A stretch of DNA of 6,922 bases from JBMNCQ01 sp049366715 (GCA_049366715.1 JBMNCQ010000099.1:1-6922); one strand, 5' to 3'; shown: positions 1 through 6,093, counted from the stretch's first letter. Made by a program: numbers and translations. Notes: a model not told the origin generated them from the letters alone.

Positions 1-266
1 TGAGCGTAGAAAAACACTTTACTACGCAGGAAGCCAGGGAAGTCGGCGAAGAACTGGGCATCGATTGGAAAAGATTCGATGTAGAGCAGTTCAGGATGGG
101 GATGGATGTCGAATTGGAACACGGCCTGATAGACCCGCAAACCAATGTTACCGATGACGACCCCATATTAACCGGGAAAATCGCGCTGGCGCATTTAAAC
201 GAATTCTCCGATTATTACACCCGCCTTTACGAGATGGAAGAGGAAGCCGAGAGCGAACTGGAATAG
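1..266 (+). CDS. DUF5661 family protein, start codon cut by the window edge
   Basis: The open frame runs from base 3 (Ser-Val-Glu-Lys...) to a TAG at 264-266, giving 87 codons. The two bases before it are TG, so the start codon is probably ATG (or GTG/TTG) with only its first base outside the window; the full protein would be 88 residues. The protein matches the DUF5661 pattern as I remember it: an N-terminal helix with LGIDW, then a block MDVELEHGLIDPQTNVT, then GKIALAHLNEFSDYYTRL and an acidic tail. The conserved VELEHG and ALAHLNE..DYYTRL blocks are the diagnostic parts. It is small, soluble, acidic, and has no signal peptide or membrane segment. The function of the family is unknown to me. 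It converges on the minus-strand methyltransferase, with 21 nt between the two stop codons, so it belongs to a different transcription unit whose upstream part is not visible. Confidence 0.85.
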   Translation, partial: SVEKHFTTQEAREVGEELGIDWKRFDVEQFRMGMDVELEHGLIDPQTNVTDDDPILTGKIALAHLNEFSDYYTRLYEMEEEAESELE

Positions 267-267
267 A

Positions 268-298
268 GCGGTGATTATACTACCGCGCTAAACTTTTT
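268..298 (+). terminator. Possible weak terminator between convergent genes
   Basis: GCGGT (268-272) pairs with ACCGC (282-286) around a 9-nt loop, with one extra G-T pair possible inside. A run of five T follows at 294-298 on the plus strand, but seven bases separate it from the stem, which is longer than in a standard intrinsic terminator. The hairpin lies in the gap between convergent stop codons, where a terminator for the DUF5661 gene is expected. On the minus strand no T-run follows. Confidence 0.35.
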
Positions 299-812
299 GC
301 GCTATTATAGCGGCAGCTGCCTTTTTGTTATCGATAATACCTTCGAAATAACGCAGGCAGCGGAAATCACGGAACATCTCGAGCAGTTCGTTATGCCTGA
401 GCAGGAAATCCGGATTCGATGGCTTGCCGAATTGCAGCTGGTCGACGGTGTATGTCTGGTATACGACCATCCCACCCTTTTTCAGCCCGTCTTTTATACG
501 CTGAATCAACGGGCGGTGTAGGTAATTGAAGCAAATAATCACGTCATACGTATTTTTTTCGATTATATAATCTTCCGCTTCTATGTCGGCAACCCGGGCA
601 TGAATTTTAACCCCGGCCGATTTTGCCCTTTCAAGCGCGATTTTAACCGCCTCTCCGGAAATATCCACCCCTTCGGTATAGAGTCCCTTTCTGGCAAGAT
701 AAATCGTATTTCTGCCGTTTCCCATGGCTATATCAAGCGCTTTGCCTGCGGGAAGCAGGGCTATATTATCCGTCAGAAAAGGTGAAGGTTCTAATTCGTC
801 ATGCGTATTCAT
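288..812 (-). CDS. Class I SAM-dependent methyltransferase (TehB-like)
   Basis: This 174-residue protein has the class I methyltransferase fold signals in order. Motif I is ALDIAMGNGRN (25-35), the glycine-rich SAM-binding loop. GVDIS (48-52) carries the acidic residue expected to bind the SAM ribose. VADIE (74-78) is the adenine-contact strand. YDVIICFNYLHR (89-100) is strand 4. KKGGMVVYQT (111-120) is strand 5. The D-A-x-G-N-G-R-N loop and the LHRPL/QRIKDGLKKGG region resemble the TehB/Methyltransf_11-12 group, which includes tellurite and thiol methyltransferases, but the substrate cannot be read from the sequence. The length is slightly short for the group but looks complete at both ends. 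The start lies 2 nt after the stop of the TIGR04076 gene and has no good Shine-Dalgarno site, which points to translational coupling. It is the last gene of the minus-strand cluster. Confidence 0.85.
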   Translation of the reverse strand: MNTHDELEPSPFLTDNIALLPAGKALDIAMGNGRNTIYLARKGLYTEGVDISGEAVKIALERAKSAGVKIHARVADIEAEDYIIEKNTYDVIICFNYLHRPLIQRIKDGLKKGGMVVYQTYTVDQLQFGKPSNPDFLLRHNELLEMFRDFRCLRYFEGIIDNKKAAAAIIAQKV

Positions 813-814
813 CG

Positions 815-1075
815 CTATTCTGTTTCTATCCTTTTCAGTTCGAAAACTACCGGATTATCCGGGTCGGGACAGGCGACGGTCGTTTTTGAAGGGTCCTTTT
901 CCCAGGGAAAGCTCCCGCCGAACTGCAGCACCTCGGCGAAAGGGAAGAGGGTATAAAACGCCCATGAGCACATGTTGCATGGAGTGCTTTGCCCGATAAC
1001 GAATTCATCGCCTTCCCTGTGCCCGGCTTCGCAGGTACCTTTCTGCGAAATGACTTTTGCCACAATCGTTTGCAT
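815..1075 (-). CDS. TIGR04076 family small cysteine-containing protein
   Basis: The protein is 86 residues from the ATG at 1075. An in-frame ATG six codons upstream (1093) is less likely, because AAGGAGG (minus strand, 1081-1087) lies inside that extension and is spaced 5 nt from the 1075 ATG. Recognisable family features are KGTCEAGHREGDEFVI (12-27), TPCNMCSWAFYTLFP (31-45), FGGSFPW (52-58) and the very typical CPDPDNPVVFELKR (69-82). Cysteines 15, 33, 36 and 69 and His19 could bind a metal or take part in redox chemistry; that is inference. No function is established for the family to my knowledge. It is cytoplasmic, with no signal peptide or membrane segment. It lies 27 nt downstream of the antiporter gene and 2 nt upstream of the methyltransferase gene, so it is very likely co-transcribed with both. 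Confidence 0.85.
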   Translation of the reverse strand: MQTIVAKVISQKGTCEAGHREGDEFVIGQSTPCNMCSWAFYTLFPFAEVLQFGGSFPWEKDPSKTTVACPDPDNPVVFELKRIETE

Positions 1076-1080
1076 CTTTA

Positions 1081-1087
1081 CCTCCTT
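1081..1087 (-). promoter_or_regulatory. Shine-Dalgarno site fixing the TIGR04076 start
   Basis: AAGGAGG on the minus strand lies 5 nt before the ATG at 1075. It would be coding sequence if the ATG at 1093 were used, so it decides in favour of the shorter 86-residue protein. Confidence 0.8.
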
Positions 1088-1102
1088 TATCATCTTTGGT
1101 TT

Positions 1103-2110
1103 CTATACTTTAAACACAAATATCATTATTATGTAAGCCACAAAGAACAGCAGCCCGAAACAAAGCGTATACCAGTTCAGCTTATCGAAGCGGATGCACA
1201 GGTAAAGCATAAACGAGATTACGGTCGTGGCGATAACGCTGAGCAGTATATGAATATCATAAGACCATGAAATCAGGAAAAGAGCCAGCGCCGGATAGAA
1301 AGTGGAATACAATATCTTTTCGCCGACCAGCGAACCGAGGCTGAGGGTGTCCCTGCCCTTGAATCCCCAGATGAGGGCGGTCGAGGTTTCCGGAATGGCG
1401 GTAGCTGCCGGTACGATAATCAGGGCCAGCGCCAGCGCGCTCAGTCCGATTCCCTGCGAAAGGGTTTCCACCGTTCCCACCATCTTTTCCGAGCCGATGT
1501 ATAAAAGTCCCACGGCCACCAGAAGTTGAATAACCGCCAGAGCCATCCTTGCCTTTGATGCCTTGGGAACGATACGGCAAAAATAAGGGGCTTCAGCGTC
1601 TTCTATCTGCTCGGCGTTCTTTCTCTTGTACATCGTCCATATATAGTAAACAAAAGCGGCCAGGAAGATCGCGGCAAAGACGTACTTTACCCCATGACTG
1701 CCGGTAAATGCCGGTACCAGTGTCAGCGGGAAAAGTATGGTAACGAAAAGGAAGGGAGTCGCCAGCGATTTATCGACATGCATATGTCCGCTGGGTCTCT
1801 TCTTCAGCAATAATCCGATAAGTATGGCTATGCCGACCAGTCCGTATGAAAGACTGGAGGCCATAAACGGCTGCCCGTAAATGGTGCCGACGCCGATATC
1901 GGTGCCGGCTTCCCCGGAGTATGCAAAGATGGCAACCAGGAAAACCACCATCTCCGGTATGGATGTAAAAAGCGGAGCTATAATAGAACCGACGAAAGAA
2001 CAACCGAGCTTTAACTGGCTGGCTATCCATTCGATAGCGTTTGTAAAAATCAAAGCCGCGATAAAAACCAGTACCATGGTTCCCAATAGAGTTAAAATTG
2101 TTCCTGTCAT
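1103..2110 (-). CDS. CaCA/NCX-family cation antiporter-like membrane protein
   Basis: This 335-residue integral membrane protein has about ten hydrophobic segments: roughly 3-24, 37-64, 84-102, 118-137, 142-160, 188-206, 220-238, 260-281, 285-306 and 311-333. A charged loop (about 160-188) lies between the two halves. The two halves carry inverted alpha-repeat motifs of the Na+/Ca2+ exchanger superfamily: GSIIAPLFTSIPE (41-53, Glu53) and IIVPAATAIPE (231-241, Glu241), where the family has G/S-x-P-x-x-T-S-x-P-E. The second part of each repeat, normally GSN/GSD-I, is GQPF (79-82) and GEKI (263-266), so two of the four usual cation ligands appear changed. It probably exports or exchanges a cation across the cytoplasmic membrane; ion and direction are unknown. 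The start ATG follows a modest GGCAGG site. tetR lies 102 nt upstream and the TIGR04076 gene 27 nt downstream. Confidence 0.85.
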   Translation of the reverse strand: MTGTILTLLGTMVLVFIAALIFTNAIEWIASQLKLGCSFVGSIIAPLFTSIPEMVVFLVAIFAYSGEAGTDIGVGTIYGQPFMASSLSYGLVGIAILIGLLLKKRPSGHMHVDKSLATPFLFVTILFPLTLVPAFTGSHGVKYVFAAIFLAAFVYYIWTMYKRKNAEQIEDAEAPYFCRIVPKASKARMALAVIQLLVAVGLLYIGSEKMVGTVETLSQGIGLSALALALIIVPAATAIPETSTALIWGFKGRDTLSLGSLVGEKILYSTFYPALALFLISWSYDIHILLSVIATTVISFMLYLCIRFDKLNWYTLCFGLLFFVAYIIMIFVFKV

Positions 2111-2212
2111 TTATTACCTGCCCGAATAAGTATTTTTATTTTACGTTATTTTTTATTTTGTGCCATTAAGCATCATCGACTGTTATATTCACATCGTTCT
2201 CTCACCAATTGT

Positions 2213-2950
2213 TTAATCTATTAAATCTACGCTGTTTTTATTACGGAGCAGAATATCGTTCCCTGAAATCAGCGAATCGGCAATCAGCTTGAAAGACTGT
2301 AAAAACGAACGGCGTATCTCTTCATCGCCGAAACCGCCGAGTTTTTTATAATCATCGTAATAGGCGGCAAAATTAAACAGGGGGATGCTGACAAAGAAGA
2401 ACTGGAAAAGCATCATATCAGCGGAGAAATTGAAATCATTATCCGCCTCGGCTATCGTTTTAAAGAGTTCGTTATCGTTATTGCTTTTTATCAATTCCAT
2501 TAGTTTTAAAAGGTCGTTGTGGTGCTTGCTGTTTTTTAAAGATTCCAATGTCAGGATGCGTATTACGGCCCTGTTTTCAACGGCATAATCGAGAATATCT
2601 TCAAAACAAATTTTAATATTTCTTGAGAAATCTTTCCTGGATCGCTCATCTATAAAACGCAGCCGATCGGGTAAAATATCCAGCCGTCCTTCCCTTATCA
2701 TCCGCACGATGTTGGCGTTAATGAAGTCCATCGCAGTGGATTTTATGCTTTCCGAAAGCGAGCGAACCAGGTAGTCGAGGATTTCTTCCTTGCTCTTGAA
2801 GTAATAGTAAATCAGCGCCTTGGTTACCTTTGCCTGTTCCGCTATCTCGTTGACGCTGGCGGCATCGAAGCCCTTTTGCGAAAACAGTTCTATCGAGGCA
2901 TTTAATATTCTCTCCCTGGCTTCGATATTAACTTTATTTTCCAAGATCAT
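2213..2950 (-). CDS. TetR/AcrR family transcriptional regulator
   Basis: The N-terminal part (about 11-62) is a textbook TetR DNA-binding domain: ARERILNASIELFSQKGFDAASVNEIAEQA, then KVTKALIYYYFKSKEEIL, with the recognition helix around TKALIYYYF (43-51). The long, mostly helical C-terminal part (about 65-245) would be the dimerisation and ligand domain and gives no clue to the ligand. At 245 residues it is slightly longer than a typical TetR protein. The ATG at 2950 lies only 2 nt behind an AGGAG site; a TTG two codons on (2944) is at the ideal 8 nt, so the true start may be there, without effect on domains. It is preceded by a strong promoter with a palindromic operator, implying autorepression. 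On the same strand follow the antiporter, TIGR04076 and methyltransferase genes. The natural divergent target seems to be missing. Confidence 0.93.
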   Translation of the reverse strand: MILENKVNIEARERILNASIELFSQKGFDAASVNEIAEQAKVTKALIYYYFKSKEEILDYLVRSLSESIKSTAMDFINANIVRMIREGRLDILPDRLRFIDERSRKDFSRNIKICFEDILDYAVENRAVIRILTLESLKNSKHHNDLLKLMELIKSNNDNELFKTIAEADNDFNFSADMMLFQFFFVSIPLFNFAAYYDDYKKLGGFGDEEIRRSFLQSFKLIADSLISGNDILLRNKNSVDLID

Positions 2951-2952
2951 TT

Positions 2953-2957
2953 CTCCT
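2953..2957 (-). promoter_or_regulatory. Ribosome binding site of tetR, favouring a TTG start
   Basis: AGGAG on the minus strand is 2 nt from the ATG at 2950 but 8 nt from the in-frame TTG at 2944. A gap of 2 nt is too close for efficient initiation in most bacteria, so TTG is a serious alternative start that would remove two residues. Confidence 0.5.
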
Positions 2958-2958
2958 G

Positions 2959-2976
2959 ACTGACCGTTCGGTCAGT
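2959..2976. promoter_or_regulatory. Palindromic operator, probably for TetR
   Basis: ACTGACCGTTCGGTCAGT is a perfect inverted repeat of 8-bp arms around a 2-bp centre. The core GACCG..CGGTC resembles the TGACCG(N)CGGTCA-type operators common for TetR/AcrR proteins. It starts 4 bp after the tetR -10 box, covering the expected transcription start, and overlaps the -35 box of a plus-strand promoter, so one bound dimer pair could silence both directions. Confidence 0.85.
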
Positions 2977-2988
2977 ATCAATTATACT
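2960..2988 (+). promoter_or_regulatory. Divergent plus-strand promoter overlapping the TetR operator
   Basis: On the plus strand CTGACC (2960-2965, four of six consensus bases) and TATACT (2983-2988, five of six) are separated by exactly 17 bp. The -35 element lies within the palindrome, and a strong Shine-Dalgarno site with an ATG follows downstream at 3007-3021. This is the usual geometry of a TetR-controlled divergent target gene. The -10 region overlaps that of the tetR promoter. Confidence 0.55.
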
Positions 2989-3008
2989 ACATTCCCCTGC
3001 TTTGTCAA
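2981..3008 (-). promoter_or_regulatory. Near-consensus sigma-70 promoter of tetR
   Basis: On the minus strand TTGACA (3008-3003) and TATAAT (2986-2981) both match consensus fully and are 16 bp apart. Transcription would start at about 2974-2975, inside the palindrome. A promoter this strong is expected to need repression, in line with autorepression by TetR. Confidence 0.88.
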
Positions 3009-3018
3009 GGAGGATGTC

Positions 3019-3108
3019 ATGTTTTCCGTCGATTATCTATTTCTGAGAAAAAATACTTATGCTTTATTGACAAAGTTTAGTTTAAGTGCTTTACTATGGG
3101 CAAAGTAA
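3019..3108 (+). pseudogene. 29-codon ORF, possible 5' remnant of the lost TetR target gene
   Basis: The ATG at 3019 sits 5 nt behind a perfect AAGGAGG (3007-3013) and begins Met-Phe-Ser-Val-Asp-Tyr-Leu, but the frame stops at 3106-3108 after 29 residues. The composition turns AT-rich from about base 3040, and the methyltransferase promoter lies inside the ORF (3067-3095). The simplest reading is that only the translation start and first codons of a gene divergent from tetR are left, with the rest replaced by the restriction-modification cassette. It could instead be a real small peptide. I do not recognise the protein. Confidence 0.45.
3067..3095 (+). promoter_or_regulatory. Promoter of the restriction-modification operon
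   Basis: TTGACA (3067-3072) is a full -35 consensus. TTTACT (3090-3095) lies 17 bp downstream as -10, matching four of six bases; TACTAT at 3092-3097 with a 19-bp spacer is an alternative. Transcription would start near 3102, about 45 nt before the methyltransferase ATG, just ahead of the 13-bp palindrome. Confidence 0.65.
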
Positions 3109-3109
3109 G

Positions 3110-3122
3110 TGACAAAATGTCA
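3110..3122. promoter_or_regulatory. 13-bp palindrome, candidate operator for the methyltransferase HTH domain
   Basis: TGACA-AAA-TGTCA is a perfect inverted repeat of 5-bp arms around 3 bp. It lies some 10-20 bp downstream of the likely transcription start and 25 bp before the methyltransferase ATG. From memory, M.SsoII and M.Ecl18kI repress their own genes by binding a 13-bp repeat of the form GGACA-AAT-TGTCC; the site here has the same arm length, spacer length and GACA/TGTC core. A half-site (TGACAAA) also overlaps the -35 box at 3068-3074. Confidence 0.6.
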
Positions 3123-3147
3123 ATAAAATACCTAGCAAGGAGTTGGC

Positions 3148-4434
3148 ATGCAAAATAACGATATTGATATAGCCTCATTGAGAGAAAAGGCTGGTTTATC
3201 CATAGAAGAATTGGCTGACCGTTGTGGAAAAAGTACAAGAACGATTTATAGATGGGAAAGCGGACATACGTGCCCAGAAAAACTTGTGGTTGATATGCTG
3301 AAAGAAATGACAGTTCCTTATTGTGCTGTTGAAGGTTTCGAAGGAAACAACGAATTTACTTTTATTGACCTGTTTTCAGGTATAGGTGGTCTAAGGATGG
3401 GTTTTGAAGCTGTTGGTGGAAAGTGTGTTTTTTCCTGTGAATGGAATAAATACTGCCGGCAGACATATAAAGCAAATTTTAAATGTGACCATCCATTTGC
3501 AGAGGATATACGTGAAGTTTTACTTGATAGTGTCCCACAATATGATTTACTTATCGCTGGTTTTCCGTGTCAACCTTTTTCTATTGCCGGAGTATCGAAG
3601 AAAAATTCTCTTAACCAGCCACATGGCTTTGCATGTAAAACACAGGGAACCCTTTTTTTTAATGTAGCTAACTTTATATCCTGTCATAGGCCCAAAGCTT
3701 TTCTTCTGGAGAATGTCAAAGGACTTGTTAGTCATGATAAGGGTAATACATTCAGAGTTATTATAAATACTTTAAGAAATGAACTTGGATACAATGTCGA
3801 TTATCGCATAATAAATGCAAAAAGTTATCTTCCCCAAAACAGGGAAAGGATATACATAGCAGGATTTCGGGATATTGATTTTTCGTTTGATGAAATGTAT
3901 GTTCCTGATCCGGAAAGTGGTCCGGTGTTGAAAACAATATTACATCCCGAAGATGGTTCTGAAGAAGAAGAGAATCCTTACACTGTTGGAAATAAGGCTC
4001 GTGTTTCTGAAAAATATACCCTTAGCCAACATTTATGGCAATATTTACAAGATTATAGTGCCAAGCATAAGGCCAAAGGAAATGGTTTTGGCTGTGGATT
4101 GGTTACTCAGAATGATAAAACAAGAACTCTATCAGCCAGATATTATAAGGATGGATCTGAGATACTTGTCCGACAAGAAGGCAAGCCTCCACGTCGTCTT
4201 ACCCCTCGTGAGTGTTCGAGATTAATGGGATTTGATAGCCCCAATGGTGAAAAGTTTATAATTCCTGTATCGGATACGCAAGCTTACAGACAATTTGGAA
4301 ATGCTGTCGCGGTCCCTGCCGTTGAAGCTGTAGCCAGATATATGTTTCCATTAATAATGGAAGCCAAAGATAGCGAATTGAACAAGTGTATACAACTTCG
4401 AATGAATATTGAAAGAAATAAGGTTAATGTCTGA
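3148..4434 (+). CDS. C5-cytosine DNA methyltransferase with N-terminal HTH (Dcm/EcoRII/SsoII type)
   Basis: The 428-residue enzyme transfers a methyl group from SAM to C5 of cytosine. Residues about 8-55 form an XRE-like helix-turn-helix (LREKAGLSIEELADRCG, then STRTIYRWESG). The catalytic domain follows: motif I TFIDLFSGIGG (71-81), motif IV GFPCQPFS with nucleophile Cys141, motif VI ENV (188-190), motif VIII QNRERIY (230-236), a target-recognition region (about 240-345), and motif X FGNAVAVP (383-390). The target region contains GNGFGCGLV and TRTLSARYYKDGSEIL, characteristic of Dcm, M.EcoRII and M.SsoII, which methylate the inner C of CCWGG or CCNGG. CCWGG is more likely here given the EcoRII-type nuclease. 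AAGGAG (3137-3142) precedes the ATG by 5 nt. The HTH probably represses the operon, as known for M.SsoII. The gene is AT-rich relative to the left-hand genes and overlaps vsr by 8 nt. Confidence 0.95.
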   Translation: MQNNDIDIASLREKAGLSIEELADRCGKSTRTIYRWESGHTCPEKLVVDMLKEMTVPYCAVEGFEGNNEFTFIDLFSGIGGLRMGFEAVGGKCVFSCEWNKYCRQTYKANFKCDHPFAEDIREVLLDSVPQYDLLIAGFPCQPFSIAGVSKKNSLNQPHGFACKTQGTLFFNVANFISCHRPKAFLLENVKGLVSHDKGNTFRVIINTLRNELGYNVDYRIINAKSYLPQNRERIYIAGFRDIDFSFDEMYVPDPESGPVLKTILHPEDGSEEEENPYTVGNKARVSEKYTLSQHLWQYLQDYSAKHKAKGNGFGCGLVTQNDKTRTLSARYYKDGSEILVRQEGKPPRRLTPRECSRLMGFDSPNGEKFIIPVSDTQAYRQFGNAVAVPAVEAVARYMFPLIMEAKDSELNKCIQLRMNIERNKVNV

Positions 4435-4891
4435 TATAGTAAATTCTGAAGTCAGAAGCAGGATGATGTCCGGAATACGCTGTAAAGATACGAAACCGGA
4501 GATTATTATCAGGCATCATCTTCATGCTCTTGGTTATCGTTATCTTTTACATGACAAGAGAAAACCGGGTAAGCCTGACATGGTTTTTCCAAAATATAAC
4601 GCTGTTATATTTGTACATGGATGTTTCTGGCATGGACATGATTGTTGTTTGTTTAAATGGCCTCAGACTAACCAGGATTTCTGGCGTATAAAGATAGAAA
4701 AAAATAAACAAAAGGATATTGAAAACCATATTAAATTAATAAATGCTGGATGGCGCGTGATGGTAATATGGGAATGTGCTTTAAAAGGAAGATCCCGGAT
4801 GAAAATTGATAAAATTATACAAATAACTTCCGAATGGTTATGTTCGAGTGAGCTTCAATCGGAAATACGTAGCAAGACAGGAGTACATTAA
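4427..4891 (+). CDS. vsr: Vsr very-short-patch repair endonuclease
   Basis: This 154-residue enzyme nicks 5' of the T in T:G mismatches left by deamination of 5-methylcytosine in the methylated site, starting repair back to C:G. The match to E. coli Vsr is near residue-for-residue in numbering: catalytic Asp51 (GKPDMVFPKY), His64 and His69 in VHGCFWHGHDC, zinc ligands Cys66, His71, Cys73 and Cys117 (WECALKGR), and the intercalating aromatics Phe67, Trp68 and Trp86. The N-terminal helix (SEVRSRMMSGIRCKDTKPE) is also typical. I chose the ATG at 4427 because homologues begin MSD/MADxxxxxxRSxMMS; an in-frame ATG at 4409 would add six residues that look like chance. AAGG lies just before the chosen ATG. 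The gene overlaps the methyltransferase by 8 nt and the nuclease by 1 nt, so translation is probably coupled. It fits the predicted Dcm-like specificity. Confidence 0.96.
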   Translation: MSDIVNSEVRSRMMSGIRCKDTKPEIIIRHHLHALGYRYLLHDKRKPGKPDMVFPKYNAVIFVHGCFWHGHDCCLFKWPQTNQDFWRIKIEKNKQKDIENHIKLINAGWRVMVIWECALKGRSRMKIDKIIQITSEWLCSSELQSEIRSKTGVH

Positions 4892-6093
4892 TGAAAAAGG
4901 GATATCTGTCAGCTTATTTTGACGGGATAGCTGTAAAACGTTTAAGTGTCGTTGAAACAACACCTCAAATATCGCATCAACATGAATTTAATGGCGTGTC
5001 ACAACTTAAAGAAATTTTAGGAGCCAATCGTTGCATTTTTTCTTCCAAATTTGTATATCTGGGAGAAAGTGAAGAGGAATGTGTTACAGCTATCGGGACT
5101 GTTACTTGGTATGATGCAAGAGAAAATCATCCAAAGCGTTCAGAATATCGTCTTTATTATCAGGAGAATTCGGTTTCCGAATTAGCTTCAGAAGGGGATT
5201 TGTTGGTAATAGGAAAGTTGCCTGACAATTCTTTACTTGTCATCATTGCCCGCGCAAATACTACTTTTGAGAGAAATATAGTTTGGTTGTTTAATCTTTC
5301 ATATGGAAACATGGGGTCATTTGCAATTAAAGAAGTTCGTGATCAAGATGATTTTAAACTTGATTTTGCTTCTAAATTTATTCTTGAGGAATTGGGAATA
5401 GAGGCCATAGAAACAGATGAAAATTATCTGGATAACATGATTGATAAATTTGGTAATGTTTTTCCTTCTACGAATGTATTTTCAGCATATGCCCGTGAAA
5501 CAATATCAGTTGCATTGGAGCCGTCTAATCCTGATGATATTCTTCTCATTTGGATGGAAAGAGAGGAGATGCTTTTTAAAACATTTGAACATTATATAGT
5601 AGCTGAACGTTTAAAACAGGGATTTGAGAACGACGTTGATGGGTTTATCAGTTATTCTTTAGGAGTACAGAACAGGCGCAAGTCTCGGGTAGGCCATGCA
5701 CTAGAGAATCATGTGGAACAAATATTGAATGACAACCTTATAAGTTATACAAGAGGAGGTAAAACTGAAAATAATGCAAAGCCGGATTTTGTATTTCCCA
5801 GTATAAAGGATTACCATAATGCCGGTTTTCCTGCCAGTCAATTAGCAATGCTTGGTGTTAAATCAACCTGTAAAGACAGATGGCGGCAAGTACTATCTGA
5901 AGCCAGTCGTATTCAAAATAAGCATTTGCTTACATTGCAACCGGGGATCAGTGAAAATCAAACCAAGGAAATGCAGGCAAATAAATTACAACTAATCCTG
6001 CCAAAACAATTACACAATACATATTCAGAAAATCAACAAACTTGGTTAATGGACCTATCATCATTTCTATCATTCATTAAAAATCAACAATAA
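4891..6093 (+). CDS. EcoRII-type type IIE restriction endonuclease
   Basis: This 400-residue nuclease is almost the same length as EcoRII. The N-terminal part (about 1-170), with YFDGIAVKRLSVVE (9-22) and HQHEFNGVSQLKEILG (29-44), corresponds to the EcoRII-N effector domain that binds a second recognition site and relieves autoinhibition. The C-terminal part (about 215-400) is the PD-(D/E)XK catalytic domain: RRKSRVGHALENHVE (262-276, Glu272), KPDFVFP (297-303, Asp299), VKSTCKDRWRQVLSEASR (323-340, Lys324) and KHLLTLQPGIS (344-354). Catalytic residues all appear intact, so the enzyme is probably active. Expected cleavage is before CCWGG in unmethylated DNA; CCNGG is not excluded. AGGAG (4879-4883) lies 7 nt before the ATG, which overlaps the vsr stop as TAATG. 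No separate promoter is obvious, so its expression depends on the methyltransferase promoter. No intrinsic terminator is seen behind it. Confidence 0.94.
   Translation: MKKGYLSAYFDGIAVKRLSVVETTPQISHQHEFNGVSQLKEILGANRCIFSSKFVYLGESEEECVTAIGTVTWYDARENHPKRSEYRLYYQENSVSELASEGDLLVIGKLPDNSLLVIIARANTTFERNIVWLFNLSYGNMGSFAIKEVRDQDDFKLDFASKFILEELGIEAIETDENYLDNMIDKFGNVFPSTNVFSAYARETISVALEPSNPDDILLIWMEREEMLFKTFEHYIVAERLKQGFENDVDGFISYSLGVQNRRKSRVGHALENHVEQILNDNLISYTRGGKTENNAKPDFVFPSIKDYHNAGFPASQLAMLGVKSTCKDRWRQVLSEASRIQNKHLLTLQPGISENQTKEMQANKLQLILPKQLHNTYSENQQTWLMDLSSFLSFIKNQQ

Noticed and set aside
297..521. Plus-strand 74-residue frame opposite the methyltransferase
   Set aside because: It lies fully antisense to a well-supported methyltransferase and has no recognisable domain or ribosome binding site.
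724..999. Plus-strand 91-residue frame across the methyltransferase/TIGR04076 junction
   Set aside because: It is antisense to two genes with clear family motifs and resembles no protein I know.
1257..1580. Minus-strand 107-residue frame rich in Gly inside the antiporter gene
   Set aside because: It is a shadow frame of the antiporter; the low-complexity Gly/Arg content is an artefact of the coding strand, and there is no ribosome binding site.
3953..4225. Plus-strand 90-residue frame inside the target-recognition region of the methyltransferase
   Set aside because: It is out of frame with an intact methyltransferase and has no start signals, so it is a chance frame in AT-rich DNA.
3148..6093. 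Apparent shortage of CCWGG sites in the cassette (one, at 4672, against about nine in the flanks)
   Set aside because: The low G+C of the cassette already predicts only a few sites in this length, so the difference is not meaningful.
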